Source of the DNA: Tenrec ecaudatus
Lineage: Eukaryota; Chordata; Mammalia; Afrosoricida; Tenrecidae
NCBI RefSeq assembly: GCF_050624435.1
Contig: NC_134540.1
Location: forward strand, 104,127,739 to 104,191,738
Reading direction: 5' to 3'
Length of the DNA: 64,000 nucleotides
The stretch's first letter is position 1. The number at the start of each line of letters is the position of its first letter. Position numbers and translations under genes: made by a program. Shown piece after piece: positions 1 to 13,505 of this stretch. The notes beneath the pieces were generated by a model that saw only the letters and a program-made list of their open reading frames with translations, was not told the DNA's origin and made no database searches.

Positions 1-394
1 CAAATGTTTGCAGCCAGCTTCATAAAACAAAGGCAAGGAATCCAATTTGCAGAATACCTGTTTTTTTTCCTATCTTTGCATACAAATGTACTTAATTCGT
101 CTGATTAAATGGATCCCATTTAAGTACATACTGGTTTACATCAGAAAAAGACTGCAGAGTAAAGTTCAATTAAATAAACGTTGTTGAATATCTAATATGT
201 GTAGTATGGCGTGGGGTGCTGAGAGCATGTGCACAAAAGATAGGGAGCTTGTTCCCATCAAAGTCAAAGTTCAGTAGGGAAGCAGTCATGTAAGCTTAAA
301 ATTACCAAAAAAGAAGAAGAATCATTCTAAGACAGAGGTAGGTCTTATAATAGAGGCGGACAGAATTGGCGATCCTTTGTGGGGAAGATCTGAT
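1..394. other. unassigned intergenic or intronic sequence
   Basis: No gene or clear repeat was recognised. A weak resemblance to the L2 3' region (short 'ttgaatatctaatatgtg' core near 184-201) is too poor to call. Confidence 0.4.
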
Positions 395-1013
395 TGTTAC
401 TGGCAGACCAGGGGTCCCTGTTTTAGCCAAAGACAGAGACCAGGTTGATCTGAGAAATTCTAAATGTATTCCTACAAGTAGGGGCAGAAGGGAATCGTGG
501 GGGTTCTACCTCCAAACTGTTTCAAGAATCCTGTGAAATTCAAGGAAGTTATCTACCTTAAACTATGTTTCAGAGGCAGGTGTTGTTACAATGGTTACAG
601 TCAAAGATTAGCAAGATTTTAGAATGTCACAGGAAGAGATTAGCATGTTTTCTTTCCCAATAATCACAGGAGACAAATGTTATTCAAAGAAGGCAGGTTT
701 TGGCATGATCATTAGATAATTATCTACACCTACATTTCTCTGGGAGGCCATTAGAACACCATGCCCTGAATCTTCATGCACCCTTTTTATCTAAATTGGG
801 ACGATGCTTAGCAGACCACCTTCTCTGAGGCCTCTCACTGGGGATGCTTGTATCTGGCTACTTACCCTACTGGCCTTGACGGGACATCCCTACTGATGAA
901 GCTTAAAAGGAATTTTTACTGCAAGAGGGGAGGCCATGACATTTTGGATTTTTAATAAACTAAACCTTACTGTATGTTATATTACCAGTATTTTGATTAA
1001 TAGCAAGCTAACT
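395..1013 (-). mobile_element. old solo-LTR fossil, unnamed family (copy 1)
   Basis: On the minus strand this reads in parallel with 13506-14105 on the plus strand. Shared blocks include the 'ttattaaaaatcc' start region, a 'ggcctcagagaaggtgg' block, a 'gtagataattatctaatga' block and a terminal region ending near 'ccagtaaca'. The two copies are clearly related but heavily diverged, so the insertion is old. It looks like an isolated LTR without internal sequence. The family name is not asserted and no target duplication was found. Edges are approximate. Confidence 0.6.
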
Positions 1014-1023
1014 CACCCACCCT

Positions 1024-1229
1024 ATGAGCCAAAATCGCCTTGATGGCAGTTTAATTTGGTTTTTGAAAATAATAAATCATTTAGGTTTTTCAGGCCATAT
1101 AGATTCTATGGCACTTACTCAATCCCTCCTCCTGGGAACAGAAAGCCTCCAAGGGACTGGTGGTTTTGAACTATTGGCCTTGCAGTTAGCCATCCAACAT
1201 GTAACTCGTTGTGCCAACAGGGCTCCTTG
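1024..1229. repeat. two AfroSINE fragments in opposite orientation
   Basis: 1024-1066 resembles the plus-strand 3' end of the SINE ('aatcgccttgatggcagt' followed by a T/G-rich tail). 1134-1229 resembles the minus-strand tRNA-related half, ending in 'ccaacagggctcc'. The pieces may be two insertions or one rearranged copy. No target duplication was identified. Confidence 0.6.
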
Positions 1230-1356
1230 ACTGCCCCCTTAGGTGTACCTGTGTATAAACAAACTCTCACTAAGTAAAGGTCTATCTACCAATAGCACCA
1301 CAATACCTGGAGCTTGCTACCAGTGCACTCTCTCAGACCCTACTCAGTCTGAATGG

Positions 1357-1369
1357 AGCTGCGTTTTTA
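1357..1369. repeat. target-site duplication, left copy, of the 9-kb L1 composite
   Basis: The 13-mer agctgcgttttta pairs with agctgcattttta at 10383-10395, one mismatch in 13. It brackets everything from 1370 to 10382, identifying that span as one retrotransposition event later enlarged by nested insertions. Confidence 0.85.
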
Positions 1370-1491
1370 TTATTTATTTATTAGATCATTTTATTGGGGG
1401 CTCTTAAACTCTTGTTACAATCCATACATCAATTGTATCTGAGGTATTAGTACATATATTGCCATCGTTCTTTTCTAGACATTTACTTTCT

Positions 1492-2415
1492 TTTTTTAAA
1501 ATCATTTTATTGGGGGCTCATATAACTCTTATCACAATCCATACATACATCAATTGTGTAAATCACATTTGTACATTCATTGCCCTCATCATTCTCAAAA
1601 CATTTGCTCTCCACTTAAGCCCCCGGCATCAGCTCCTCATTTTCCCCCCTCCCTCATGAACCCTTGATAATTTATAAATTATTATTTTGTCATATCTTAC
1701 AATGTCTGACGTCTCCCTTCACCCACTTTTCTGTTGTCCATCTCCCAGGGAGGAGGTTATATGTAGATCCATGTAAATGGTTCCCCTTTTCCACCCCACC
1801 CTCCCTCCACCCTCCCAGTATCACCACTCTGACCACTGGTCCTGAAGGGACTGTCTGTCCTGGTCTAGCTAGATTTGTAAGGTAAACTTGGCATCATGAT
1901 AGTTGATCATCATGATAGTTGGCATCATGATAAACTTGGCATCATGATAGTTGAAGAGGGTGGGGGGAAGCATTTAGGAACTAGAGGAAAGTTGTATGTT
2001 TCATTGTTGCTATACTGCACCCTAACTGGTTCGTCTCCTCCCCACGACCCTTCTGTAAGGGGTTGTCCACTTGCCTACAGATGGGTCTTGGGTCCCCACT
2101 CTGCACTCCCCCTCATTCACAATTTGTGTTTTTGTTCTTTGATGTCTTCGACACTTCGTGATCACACAGACTGGTATGCTTCTTCCATGTGGGTTTGTTG
2201 CTTCTCAGCTAGATGGCTGCTTGTTTACCTTCAAGCCTTTAAGACTCCAGACACTATATCTTTTGATAGCCGGGCACCATCAATTTTCTTCACCACATTT
2301 GCTTATGCACACATTTGTCTTCAGCGATCGTGTTGGGAAGGTGAGTATCATGGAATGCCAGTTTAATAGAACAAAGTATCTGGCATTGAGGAAGTGCTTG
2401 AGTCGAGGCCCAATC
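1492..2415 (-). mobile_element. L1 retrotransposon 'B', 5'-truncated, nested in L1 A
   Basis: About 0.92 kb of L1 3' UTR in antisense, starting 'tttttaaaatcattttattggggg'-like (3' end) and stopping in mid 3' UTR. The host 3' UTR of L1 A stops at 1491 and resumes at 2416. The 14-mer gacatttactttct at 1478-1491 recurs as gacatttattttct at 2416-2429, the expected target-site duplication. B therefore inserted after A. It has no coding sequence. Confidence 0.9.
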
Positions 2416-3759
2416 GACATTTATTTTCTACTTAGCCCTCGGGATCAGCTCCTCTTTTTCCCTCCCTCCCCTCTCCCCACCCTTGTGGCCTCTTAATAGA
2501 TGATAGATTGTTATGATTTTCATATCTCATACCGACTGCTGTCTCCCTTCCCCTCGGGTTTCTGTTGTTCTTCCCCCTGGATGGGGGTGTGTGGTTATGT
2601 GCCATTCATTGTGATCGGTACCACCTCCCTCCCCACCTCTCCGCCCCCCACCACCACCACCCTTGTCCCTACCCTTTTGGTAGTGCTATTCCCATGCCTG
2701 TTCCTGGGTTCTGCGTGTTGTGAGCTTTCTCTCTTGCCTATACCTATGTGCGTGCTCCCATCCAGCCCAGAGTAGGAAGCGGCACTGGGGTCATGATAGT
2801 CAGGGGTGAGGAGGCCTTAAGGTATCAGAGCTATATTGCGTGATCCATCGGTGCTCTACTGAACCCTGATTGACTCATCCCCTCCCTGAGACCCCTCTGT
2901 GGGGGGATGTTCCATTGTCCACAAGGGGCTTTGGGTCTCCGTTCCAACCGTCTTCATTGTCCCCAATGCATTTATGCTTGTTTGTTGACCATTGCCCAGT
3001 CCCAGTGATACCTCATGATCACACCGGCAAGTGTGCTTCTTCTATGTGGGCTTCTTGCTTCATTGCTGGATGACCAGTTGTTTAACTTCAAGCCTTTAAG
3101 ACCCTGACACTATATATTTTAATAGCCGGGCACCATCCTCTGTCTTCACCATGTCTGCTTATGCACCCATTATGTCTTCAAAGATCGTGGGGTCGGGGGG
3201 AAGAGCATCACAAAATGCCAGTTTGTTAGAGTGAAGTGTTCTTATATTGAGAGAAGGTATGAGCTGAGGCCCAAGGCCCATTTGCAGCCTCAGTGTATTG
3301 CCTTATAAATGTATGTACATAGGCCAATACCACTATTGTTGTGGATTAATATATTTACATAAGTGCACACCTCTGTTAATATCCCTATCTATACCTTTGC
3401 TTCCTGGAACTTTCCTCTGTTTCCTTTTGCCTCCTCCTGCCCCACCATCACTTTTCCTCTCCTTCCAACCCAGTACTTCCTCTCAGCTAGATTGTTGTTG
3501 CTCTAATACTCACAGGATCTCTACACCCTCCTAGATGTCGGTTTCGATTCCCTAGTTGTTCCCCTGTCCATGGTGACAGCTGCTCACCACACCCTCTCCC
3601 TGCCTCCTTCTTCCCCCTAGACTCTCCAAGGCCAGTGGCCCCGTTGCTTTCTCCCCAAGCTTCCCTCCCATGTGTGTCTCATATAACTAGGCAAACCAGT
3701 GAAGTCCTAATCTGAACAATAAAAAAAACATAAAGTTGAAAAAAATAAAAGGAGAGAGG
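2416..3759 (-). mobile_element. 3' UTR segment of L1 A (antisense)
   Basis: This continues L1 A after the nested B copy. It shares with B the blocks 'tttaagacc', 'gatagccgggcaccatc' and 'cttatgcaccc' that mark the long 3' UTR of this L1 family, but is more diverged, so A belongs to an older subfamily. Pyrimidine-rich runs make several open frames here, none coding. Confidence 0.8.
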
Positions 3760-4640
3760 GGTTAAGGCTTGAAGGTGAACAAGCGGCCATCTAGCTCAGA
3801 AGCAATAAAGCCCACATGGAAGAAGCACAGCAGCCGGTGCGATCACGAGGTGCCAAAGGGACCAGGTATAACACATCATGCAAAAAAAAAAAAAGAATAT
3901 ATATATATATGTGTGTGTGTATATATATGTATATGTGTGTATATATATACATATATATATGCCATAGTGAATGAAGTGGGAAGTGCAGAGTGGAGACCCG
4001 AGGCCCAAGTGTCTACCACTGGAGATCCCCTCATAGAGGGGTTTAGGAGAGGAGATGGGTCAGTCAGGGTGCAATGTAGTACCGACGAAGAACACAGCTT
4101 TCCTCCAGATCCTGGATGTTTCCTCCCCCCAACTACCATGATCCGAATTCTACCTTGCAGAACTGGATAGGGCAGAGGCTGTACACTGGTGCATATGGGA
4201 GCTGGAGGCACAGGGAATCCAGGGTGGAGGATACCTTCAGGACCAAGGGTGTAAGGGGCAATGCTGGGAGAGTGGAGGGTGAGTGGGTTGGAAAGGCGGA
4301 ACTGATTACAAGGATCCACATGTGACCTCCTCCCTGGGAGATGGGCGGCAGAGAAGGGGGGAAAGGGAGACTCTGGATAGGGCAAGATATGACAAAATAA
4401 TAATCTATAAATTATCAAGGGCTCATGAGGGAAGGGGGAGCGGGGAGGGAGGGGGAAAAAAAAGAGGACCTGATGCAGAGGGCTTAAGTGGAGAGCAAAT
4501 GCTTTGAGAGTGATGAGGGCAAAGAATGTACGGATGTGCTTTATACAATTGAAGTATGTATATGTGTGGATTGTGATAAGAGTTGTATGAGCCCCTAATA
4601 AAATGTAAAAAAAAAAAAAAAAGGAAAGGAAAAAAAAAGA
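3760..4640 (+). mobile_element. L1 retrotransposon 'C', plus strand, 5'-truncated, nested in L1 A
   Basis: Opposite in orientation to its host. It starts in the 3' UTR ('ttaaggcttgaaggtgaac') and ends 'tgagcccctaataaaatg' followed by a 16-A tail, with a further A-rich stretch to 4670. About 0.88 kb, no ORFs. Internal poly(A) at 3880-3892 and TA/TG alternation at 3898-3960 are local expansions. The near-perfect tail suggests a younger event than A. No convincing target duplication was found in the A-rich flanks. Confidence 0.85.
3893..3960. repeat. TA/TG microsatellite inside L1 C
   Basis: Alternating (AT)n and (GT)n runs following a poly(A) stretch; purely simple sequence. Confidence 0.85.
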
Positions 4641-7600
4641 AAATGATTAGGGCAAAAAAAAAAAATCCTACATAGATCCAGGTCTGTTTGCTGGCCCCCA
4701 TGAGTCCCTCCTCCCTGGTCCTGGGGGAGATCCAGGGACTGCCCCTCCTAGACTGAAGTCCATTCTTGAGGCTCCTCAGGGGCTCTGTGGATCAGCTTTA
4801 CTCCAGTGGCTGATCTGTTATGCTCCATCCCTGGTTGGTCCTGCTCAGGGGATTCAGTCCACACTGTCTCCCTGCCATGTGTCCCCATTATTGTCTCTGT
4901 CACTAAACGCTCCAGTTAGGAGACAACATGTCTTCAGTTGTTGTTTTGGTCCACAGTCCTCTCTGTGCCTTAGCAGCTCCATGCAGGGACCTCATCCTCC
5001 GGCCTGGGTGTGCCCATATGGCATCTAGGCCGACTGCCCCTTTCTCTTTTCCCTTCTTGGTTTGCTTCTGTGTGGGCATGGTAAGTCGGTTCCTTTCCCC
5101 ACCTGAGGTCTAGTGTTGTTCTCTGCAGCACACACTTCCAGGGTGGGGGTCAGGCTGGTTCTGGGTGGGGCCAGCCCTGTAGTCCAATCTTTTCATGAAA
5201 TTCTCCACATGGTTACGTTGCCCTCCTGGTTTAGTGCACCATGGTGGGGTCTGTATGCACCCTCCAATTCTGTAGAGACACAACCAATACCCTCCCCCTG
5301 GGTGGGTTAGTGCCCTGTACCCCCCATATCATCACCTCAGTTTCTCCCCATTTCCATTCTCCCTCCTTTTCCCCCTTTCCCCTTCTTTATGTTGGATTTA
5401 CATGTACCTCCTTAGATTGGGCCTGACCTCCACCCAACTGCCTGTGCCTCCTCTGCATATTATAAGTGTCTTTTCCTCTATTCTTACTGTCCTGATTATA
5501 CTTACCTCCAGGGACTCGTGTTACACTTGTCCTTTTGTGATTGGCTGACCTCGCTTAGCATAATTCCTTCCAACTCTTCCCCTGAAAAGGTGTGTTTCAG
5601 GTGGTGGTCTGTGGTTTGTAGTGCTACATAGTCGTGCATTGAATGTATGTGCCAGAGTTTACTAATCCACTCATCTATCAATGGAAATTTAGGTTGCTTC
5701 CAACTCTGTGATTGTGAATTGTGCCGCAATAAACATTGGAGTGTAGCTGACTGCTCCTGTTTTATGTCTTACCTCTTCTGGCTACACGCCCAGTCAAGGA
5801 TGGCTGGGTCATAAGGTAGACCGATTTCCATTTTCTTGCAGTATTGCCAGATTGCTTTCCACAGTGGCTGTATATATCTACATGACCACCAGCAATGGAG
5901 GAGAGTTCCTATTTCACCACAGCACCTCCAACATTTGTTGCTCTCTGATGTTCTGATTTCGGATAGCCACAAGCATGTTGGATGGTATCTCATGGTTGTT
6001 TTAACTTGCATTTCTCTATGACTAAGGAACACAAACACTTTCTCATGTGTTTATTGGCCATACAGGTTTGCTCCCTCGTGAAATTTCTTTTCAGTTCTTT
6101 TGCCCTCTTCCTCAGGGGGGTAACTGATTTCCTCTTTTTGCAGACCAGGAGGGTGTTGTAGATTTTAGTAATAAGCCCTTTGTCTGATGTGTCATTACTA
6201 AAAATCATCTCCCGGTCTGTGGGTTGCCTTGTTACCCTCTTGGTGAAGTCTTTTAAGGCACACAGGTGTTTTATTAAATCCAATTCATTGATTTCCAGTT
6301 CACCTGTGTGTGTGCCCTTCCCTATTGCAGTGAGTCTATGTATTCCCTGGGCCAATGATCTTAGGCGAGTCCTGATTCCTTCCTTGATGGTTTGGGGTTT
6401 TACTTCTGGGTCTGTGATCCACCTTGAGTTTGTTCTTGTGCATGAGGTGAGGTAAACATTTCCTTTCATTTTTCTACATGTGTATATCCATTGTTTCCAG
6501 CACCATTTGTTAAAGAGGGCATCCACTTCCCACTTCATGCTTTTGGGGTCCTTCTCAAAGATCAGTTGCCTATATGCTGATGTTTTTTCTTCGGGGATTT
6601 CTGTTCTTTTCCACTGGTCTGAGTATCTGTCATTATGCCAGTACCATGCTATTTTGACCACTGTGGCTGTGTAGTAGGTGTTAAAATGTAAAGCAAGTCC
6701 TCCAACTTCGTCCTTCTTCTTGAGGAGTTCTGTTAATTCTGGGCTTCTTCCCTCTCCATATGAAATTGGTGGTCAGCTTTTGTAATTCTTTGAAGAAGGT
6801 TGTTGGTACTTGAATCAGAATAGCGTTAAACTTATAAAGTGCTTTGGGTGAGATTGACATCTTGACTATGTTGAGCCTTCCAATCCATGAGCATGGGATG
6901 TTCTTCCATTTGTGGAGGTCACTTTTGATTTCCTGTAGTAGGGTCTTGTAGTTTTCCTTGTATAGGTCTTTAGTTGTTTGTTTGTTTTTGAGGGGGGTTG
7001 CTAAATATATTCCTAGGTATTTCAATTTGTTGTTGGCTACTGTGAAGGGTACTGCCTTCCATGGTCCTGTCCAATATATATACCAAACCTATCGACTTCT
7101 GTTTGTTGATGTTATATTCTGCCACTCTTTCATGTTCCTCTATTGCTGTCAATACTCCTGCTGTGGAGTGTTTGGGATTTTCAATGAACAGGATCCTGTC
7201 ATCTTCAAATAGCGATAGTTTCACCTCCTCCTCCTCTCCTAGTTAGATACCTTTAATGTCCTTCTGTTGTCTTATGTTGTTAGATGGGACCTCCAGTATG
7301 ATATTGAATAGTAATGGGGACAAGGGCATCCTTGTCTTGTATTGTTTTTAAGTGGATTGTTTTTCTCTTTTCTCCATTGACTATGATGTTGGCCATTGGC
7401 TTTTCGTAGATAGCTTGTATTAACTTGAGGAATTTCTCTTCCAGTCCTATCTTCATTAGTGCCTTAATTAGGAATAGATGTTGGATGTTTCAAATGCTTT
7501 TTCTGCATCTATTGATATTATCATGTAGTTCTTATCAATATGGTGTATAATATTGATGGATTTTTGTATGTTAAACCATCCCTGCATCCCTAGGATGAAT

Positions 7601-7783
7601 CCTACCTGATCGTGGTGGATAATAAGTTTTATATACTTTGTATTCTATTGACCAATATCTTGTTAAGGATTTTTGCATCTGTGTTCATTAGAGATATTGG
7701 TCTGTAGTTCTCTATACCTGTGGGATCTTTGCCCTGTTTGGGTATCAAAGTTATACTGGCTTCATAGAATGAGTTTGGGAGTT

Positions 7784-7792
7784 TGCCATCCT
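7784..7792. repeat. target-site duplication, left copy, of the ENO1 pseudogene
   Basis: tgccatcct at 7784-7792 is repeated exactly at 9468-9476, at the two junctions between L1 A ORF2 and enolase cDNA. It is short (9 bp) but correctly placed. Confidence 0.7.
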
Positions 7793-9467
<1,675 letters not shown>

Positions 9468-9476
9468 TGCCATCCT
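9468..9476. repeat. target-site duplication, right copy, of the ENO1 pseudogene
   Basis: Second copy of tgccatcct. L1 A ORF2 sequence resumes directly after it. Confidence 0.7.
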
Positions 9477-10382
9477 TTTCCATGCTCTCGAATACTTTGT
9501 GGAGGATCAGTGTCTCAACTGTTCCCTGAATGTTTGGTAGAATAACCCTGTGAAACCGTCTGGTCCTGGGGCTTTTTTTTTTTTTGTAATTTCTTGATAG
9601 CCCGCTCTATTTCTTCATTTGGTATGGGTTTGTTGAGGTTCTTGACCTCTATCTGGGATAATCTAGGGAGGGACTTTTTCCCCAAGAATTTATCCATGAT
9701 TTCCATGTTTCTGAATTTGTTAGAGTACAGTCCTTCATAGTACTTTGTGATGACCTTTTAATCTCATTGGGGTCTGCTGTGATTCCCCCTGTTTCATCCC
9801 TCATCCTAGCTGTTGATGTGTGCTTCCTGTCCTTGGTTAGGTTTGCCAGCAGTCTGTCAATTCTGTTGATCCTTTCATAGAACCAGCGTTGTGCTGCATT
9901 AATCGTTTGCATCGTTCTTTTGTCTTCCCACAAGTTTAACTCTGCCCTGATTTTTATTATTTCTTTTCTTTTGCTATTGGAGGGGTTGTTCTGTTGACTC
10001 TGTTCTAGTTGCTGGTGGTTTTGTGATAACGTATCAGTCATAAGTCTCTCTTCTTTTTTCATATATGCATTTATTGATATCAAGCTACCTCTGATATCTG
10101 CCTTCACAATATCCCATACGTTTTGCTGTGTTGTAGTCTTGTTCTCATTAGTTTCTAGAAACTTCCTAACCTCCTCTCTAATCTGAACCTGTACCCATTC
10201 ATGTAGCAGAAGATCATTGTTCATCCTCCAAATCGATTGCCCCTGCTTTTCTGGTCATCCTTTCAGTAATCTCTGGTTTTCTGGCGTGGCGATCTGAGAA
10301 AGACATCTGAATGATCTCTATGTGTTTGAATTTACTCAGGCTTGACTTGTGACCCAGCATGTGGTCTGTTCTTGAAATGGGA

Positions 10383-10395
10383 AGCTGCATTTTTA
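10383..10395. repeat. target-site duplication, right copy, of L1 A
   Basis: agctgcattttta, pairing with 1357-1369. Confidence 0.85.
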
Positions 10396-10464
10396 AAAAA
10401 TAAGATCTTTAGATAATTCATATACACATAAAAGTTTTAGAAGCAGCAGAGTGAATTCTCAATA

Positions 10465-10635
10465 CACCTTGGTTCTCAAACGTGTGAGTGCTTTAGGATC
10501 ACCTGTTAAAATACACTTTTGCTGGGTACTCCACCCCAGAGTTGCTGATTGTATAAGCCTTGGGTGAAGCCCAGGATGTGCATGTTGAACAAGTTCCCAG
10601 ATGACACTGTGTTTGCTGGACTTTGATCACAGTTA
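10465..10635 (+). mobile_element. MER5A-type hAT-Charlie fossil DNA transposon
   Basis: It begins 'ttggttctcaaacgtg', contains 'ttgctgggtactccaccc' and 'acaagttcccagatgacac', and ends in a degraded inverted copy of the start. This is the order of MER5A, a non-autonomous eutherian-wide hAT element. About 170 bp and old. Confidence 0.85.
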
Positions 10636-10987
10636 GAACACTTACACCCTCTCTCTAGGAGTGGCTCTTTGACACGTTAACTAAAGTCTAATATACTTGT
10701 CTGGTGAGACAGGCTTTCGCTGCCATATCTGGAAGTAAATGCAGCTTGACATGTGATCAGTTTCTTTTACAGAATAATCATTAATATATTTGCCTCACTT
10801 TCCCTTGCTAATATAATTCTTCTAGGAAAGGAAATCTATAGGAACCATTCTTTCCTTTTGGTGGTGGGGTAGATTATAGTCATGACTCTCTAAAACACTT
10901 AGGTTTAAATATTTGCTGCACAAGCTATTTACTACTCTACACAAAATTTATAGAGTGTTTATACGCATATATATTAAGGGAAAAAAA
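10636..10987. other. unassigned sequence
   Basis: AT-rich, with no recognised gene or repeat. Confidence 0.4.
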
Positions 10988-11075
10988 CCCAAACTCCTGC
11001 CATAAAGTCCGTTTCAACTGAAAAAGATCCTATAGAACAGGGTAGAACTGCTCTTGTGGGTTTCCAAGACTATAG
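10988..11075 (-). repeat. AfroSINE fragment (minus)
   Basis: 'atcctatagaacagggtagaac' in two blocks followed by 'tgggtttccaagac' is the antisense middle of the SINE. It is truncated at both ends. Confidence 0.7.
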
Positions 11076-11190
11076 CTATAACTATATATATATAGTATTA
11101 TATATAACTATATATGTGGAATTATAGTCCATATATGTGGAATTATACATTATATATGGGATTATACATTATATATATGGAATTGTACAT
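11076..11190. repeat. TA-rich low-complexity block
   Basis: Repeated 'tatatgtggaattata' units, a minisatellite-like expansion of about four imperfect copies next to the SINE fragment. Confidence 0.75.
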
Positions 11191-11744
11191 CTGTTCAAAA
11201 TACAGTCCTATCAGCTCTAATAGAAATGTTGACTATTGTTGGAAATGCTTGAATAAAAACAAGATTGTAGTAATAGTTCACCTAGTCTACATAGATGGCA
11301 AAGTGAAAGGTACAGACAATGGGGGGCAGGGCATAGCAAGTGCCTTCTCTCCCTGTCTGTACTGTTCCTTATCACCTGGACCCCCAGGCAGCATTGCTCA
11401 CACCCCAAATGAGCAATCTTCAGAGAAAAACTCCCTCCATCCTAGGTCCTTCCTCCTTTCATTCTGGGCCTCACATTCAGTCCTGAGGACAGGGAGGCTG
11501 AGGATATGTCTCCTACAACTGATTCCATGGTTTTTATTCTCCTAAGATCCAAGCATTCTGGGTTTGTGGATTTAGGGTGACCTACGCAAGCCACCTCCCT
11601 TCGGGTGTCTGTTTGGACCTTAAAGGAGCTGGTTCCTGCAATTACCTTTTATTAAGACAATAGCTTAGTAAACAATTAGCAGAGAGTGTTTTACTTAAGC
11701 ATTGATTTCTTTGGGGGAAAGTACTCATGTATAACTAGCATCAA
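11191..11744. other. unassigned sequence
   Basis: A 143-codon plus-strand open frame spans 11114-11545 but starts inside the TA-rich block and has no recognisable domain. Nothing else was recognised. Confidence 0.4.
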
Positions 11745-11957
11745 GAAGCGTTGGCGGCATACTGGTTACACATTGGGCTGCTCATCTCAAGGTCCACAGT
11801 TTGAAACCCCTGGCTGCTCCTCACGGGAAGGATGGTGCTTTCCACTCTGTAACGAGTTACAACCTTGGAAGTTCACAGAGAGAGTTTTACCTTGTTCTGT
11901 ATGAATCACTATGGTCACTGTGAATCAGAAGCAACTTGATGGCAGTGCCTTTAATTG
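11745..11957 (+). repeat. AfroSINE, near full length
   Basis: tRNA-related head 'tactggttacacattgggctgc', then 'ctgctcctcacgggaagg', the 'gtaacgagttacaacc' middle and the 3' part 'agcaacttgatggcagtg'. Confidence 0.85.
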
Positions 11958-11974
11958 GGGCTGTCACAGCTAGC

Positions 11975-13106
11975 TGGCCTCAAAAAATGGAAAGGCTGCA
12001 TCACCAAGATGTCTAACGATGCTAAGGATGGTTGTGCCACTGGAGAAATGGCCGTAGGGAACTGGTGGCAGCTCCACCTGGATTCCTGAGGCGGTGTTAG
12101 AGGCAGATGCAGATTCTTTCATGAAACATCCTGGAAAAGAGACTGCAGATACCATACGAAAGAAGATCAATGAAGAATAACACAAGTATACATGTGTGGA
12201 ACTCAGTCTTTCTCCAAAGAAAAGGAGGTAAAGGACAGATTCCAGAAATTAAGCATACTTTAAAAATTCTCAAATACATGCCTGTGGTAATTACATAATC
12301 TGTTGTCAATTTGAGACTAAAGAGTAAGTGGTGGAGGTTAGCCTGTCAATCAGGTCACTGCCTGATGACCTCGTTTGGAGGTGGTAAAGAGGTAAATAGC
12401 TTGCTGGAGGAAGGACACTCTCTCTGTGAGACTGTGAGACATTCCTGTTGACAAGACACATGGAGCTACGCTACAGCCTGGAGCAGAAGGGGCTACGTGG
12501 AGACCCATGCCAGTGCTGAGATGCTTCCACTGCCACTGGATCCACAGACTTTCCACCCACTGGCCTGTGATCTTCCTGCATTCGGCATCATTGCCTGTGT
12601 TGCGTGAGTCTGAAGAGGAATTTATAGATTGGTATTGGACATATGGGCTAATATCAGACTTGATCTGGACTGGGCTGGGGTGTTTTCTCAATATTCAATT
12701 GCTCTTGCATATAAAGCTCTTTCTTATACACATATGAGTCTCTATGAATTTGTTTCTCTAGTCAACCTGGACTAGCACAATGCAGAAGACAAAAAGACTC
12801 TACTAACTCACTGGAGACCAGCTTCTTACTGGCAGATAATCTTTACTTCAAAGCCTCAGTTCCTTCTACTGACAAAGTGTGTCCGTGGCTGGGGGCTAGT
12901 GTAATGCTTGAATATGAAGTCGATGAAGCTCAGGCACTGTTGGAAAATAACTTAGCAACTACCACAAAGAACCCTGACTTTCTTCAAGACCAATTTACTA
13001 CCATGGAAGTCAATCTGGCTAGGGTTTATAACTGGGATGTAAAAGAAGAAACAAAGATGATTCTACCAAGGACAAAGCATAAAGCTGGCAATTGAAAATG
13101 TGGCTC
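11975..13106 (+). pseudogene. VBP1: processed pseudogene of prefoldin subunit 3, split by an LTR
   Basis: Intronless VBP1 (PFDN3) cDNA. The start codon equivalent is at 12009; KDGCATGEMAVGNWWQLHL matches the N-terminus, and 12110-12281 holds degraded middle sequence ending at the codons for LKYM. The copy is interrupted by a 496-bp solo LTR (12284-12779) and resumes with QK.KESTNS..TSFLLADNLYF. The C-terminal part (12877-13095) reads EYEVDEAQALLENNL and DFLQDQFTTMEVNLARVYNWDV, ending at TAA 13080-13082. VBP1 is a subunit of the cytosolic prefoldin chaperone that delivers actin and tubulin to CCT. Disabling changes include an early stop after HLDS, a 21-nt in-frame deletion (LDSLEED in human) and a one-base loss near 13040 that changes the last residues. 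The 3' flank passes straight into L1 D, so the exact 3' end is unclear. Confidence 0.93.
12284..12779 (+). mobile_element. MaLR-type (MLT1-like) solo LTR fossil inside the VBP1 pseudogene
   Basis: It runs TG...CA and is 496 bp. It starts 'tgtggtaattacataatc' and ends with the 'tctatgaatttgtttctcta' region, the plan of MLT1-class ERVL-MaLR LTRs. The 5-bp duplication is ATGCC (12279-12283) / ATGCA (12780-12784), and VBP1 sequence is continuous when the element is removed. It is a solo LTR with no internal region. Related copies are at 32231-32729 and 35155-35663; this one is the most diverged. It is younger than the pseudogene it interrupts. Confidence 0.85.
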
Positions 13107-13487
13107 AGAGATAAATCCCTGAGGAACAATAAAGGGAGTAGTGATAACATGAGGGTAGGGAAAGGTGGGGGAGAAAAGGGAAACTGATCACAATGATTGA
13201 CCTATAATTGCCCCCACCCAGGGTGACAAATAACAGAAACATGGGTGAATTGAGAGAGCGGATAATGATGTAAGATATGAAAATAATAATAACTTATAAT
13301 TTATCAAGGATTCATGAGGGTGGAGGATGTTTGAAGGAGGGAAAAAATGAGGAGCTCAAGTAGAAAGAAAATGTTTTGCAAAGAATGGTGGCAACATATA
13401 TACAAATGTGCTCGACACAATGGATGGATGGACTGTTATAAGAACTGTAAGAGCACCCAATAAAATTATTAAAAGGGAAAAACAGAA
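13107..13487 (+). mobile_element. L1 'D', 5'-truncated 3' UTR, plus strand
   Basis: Diverged copy of the 3' UTR tail ('cttataatttatcaaggatt', 'gaggagctcaagtag', 'acacaatggatggatgg') ending 'cacccaataaaattatt' and an A-rich tail. The end differs from the young family (Tyr-like 'caatggatgg' type), so it belongs to an older subfamily. Confidence 0.75.
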
Positions 13488-13505
13488 AGGGTAAAAGAGT
13501 TAGCC

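Noticed and set aside
1896-2775. Plus-strand frames of 91-156 codons
   Set aside because: Antisense of the pyrimidine-rich L1 3' UTR; similar frames recur in every L1 tail copy in the window.
3876-4418. 180-codon minus-strand open frame
   Set aside because: It is the antisense of an L1 3' UTR with a TA/TG repeat; the 'protein' is repeat translation.
11745-11830. tRNA-like head of an AfroSINE as a tRNA gene
   Set aside because: The head lacks a full cloverleaf and continues into the SINE body; no true tRNA gene was seen.
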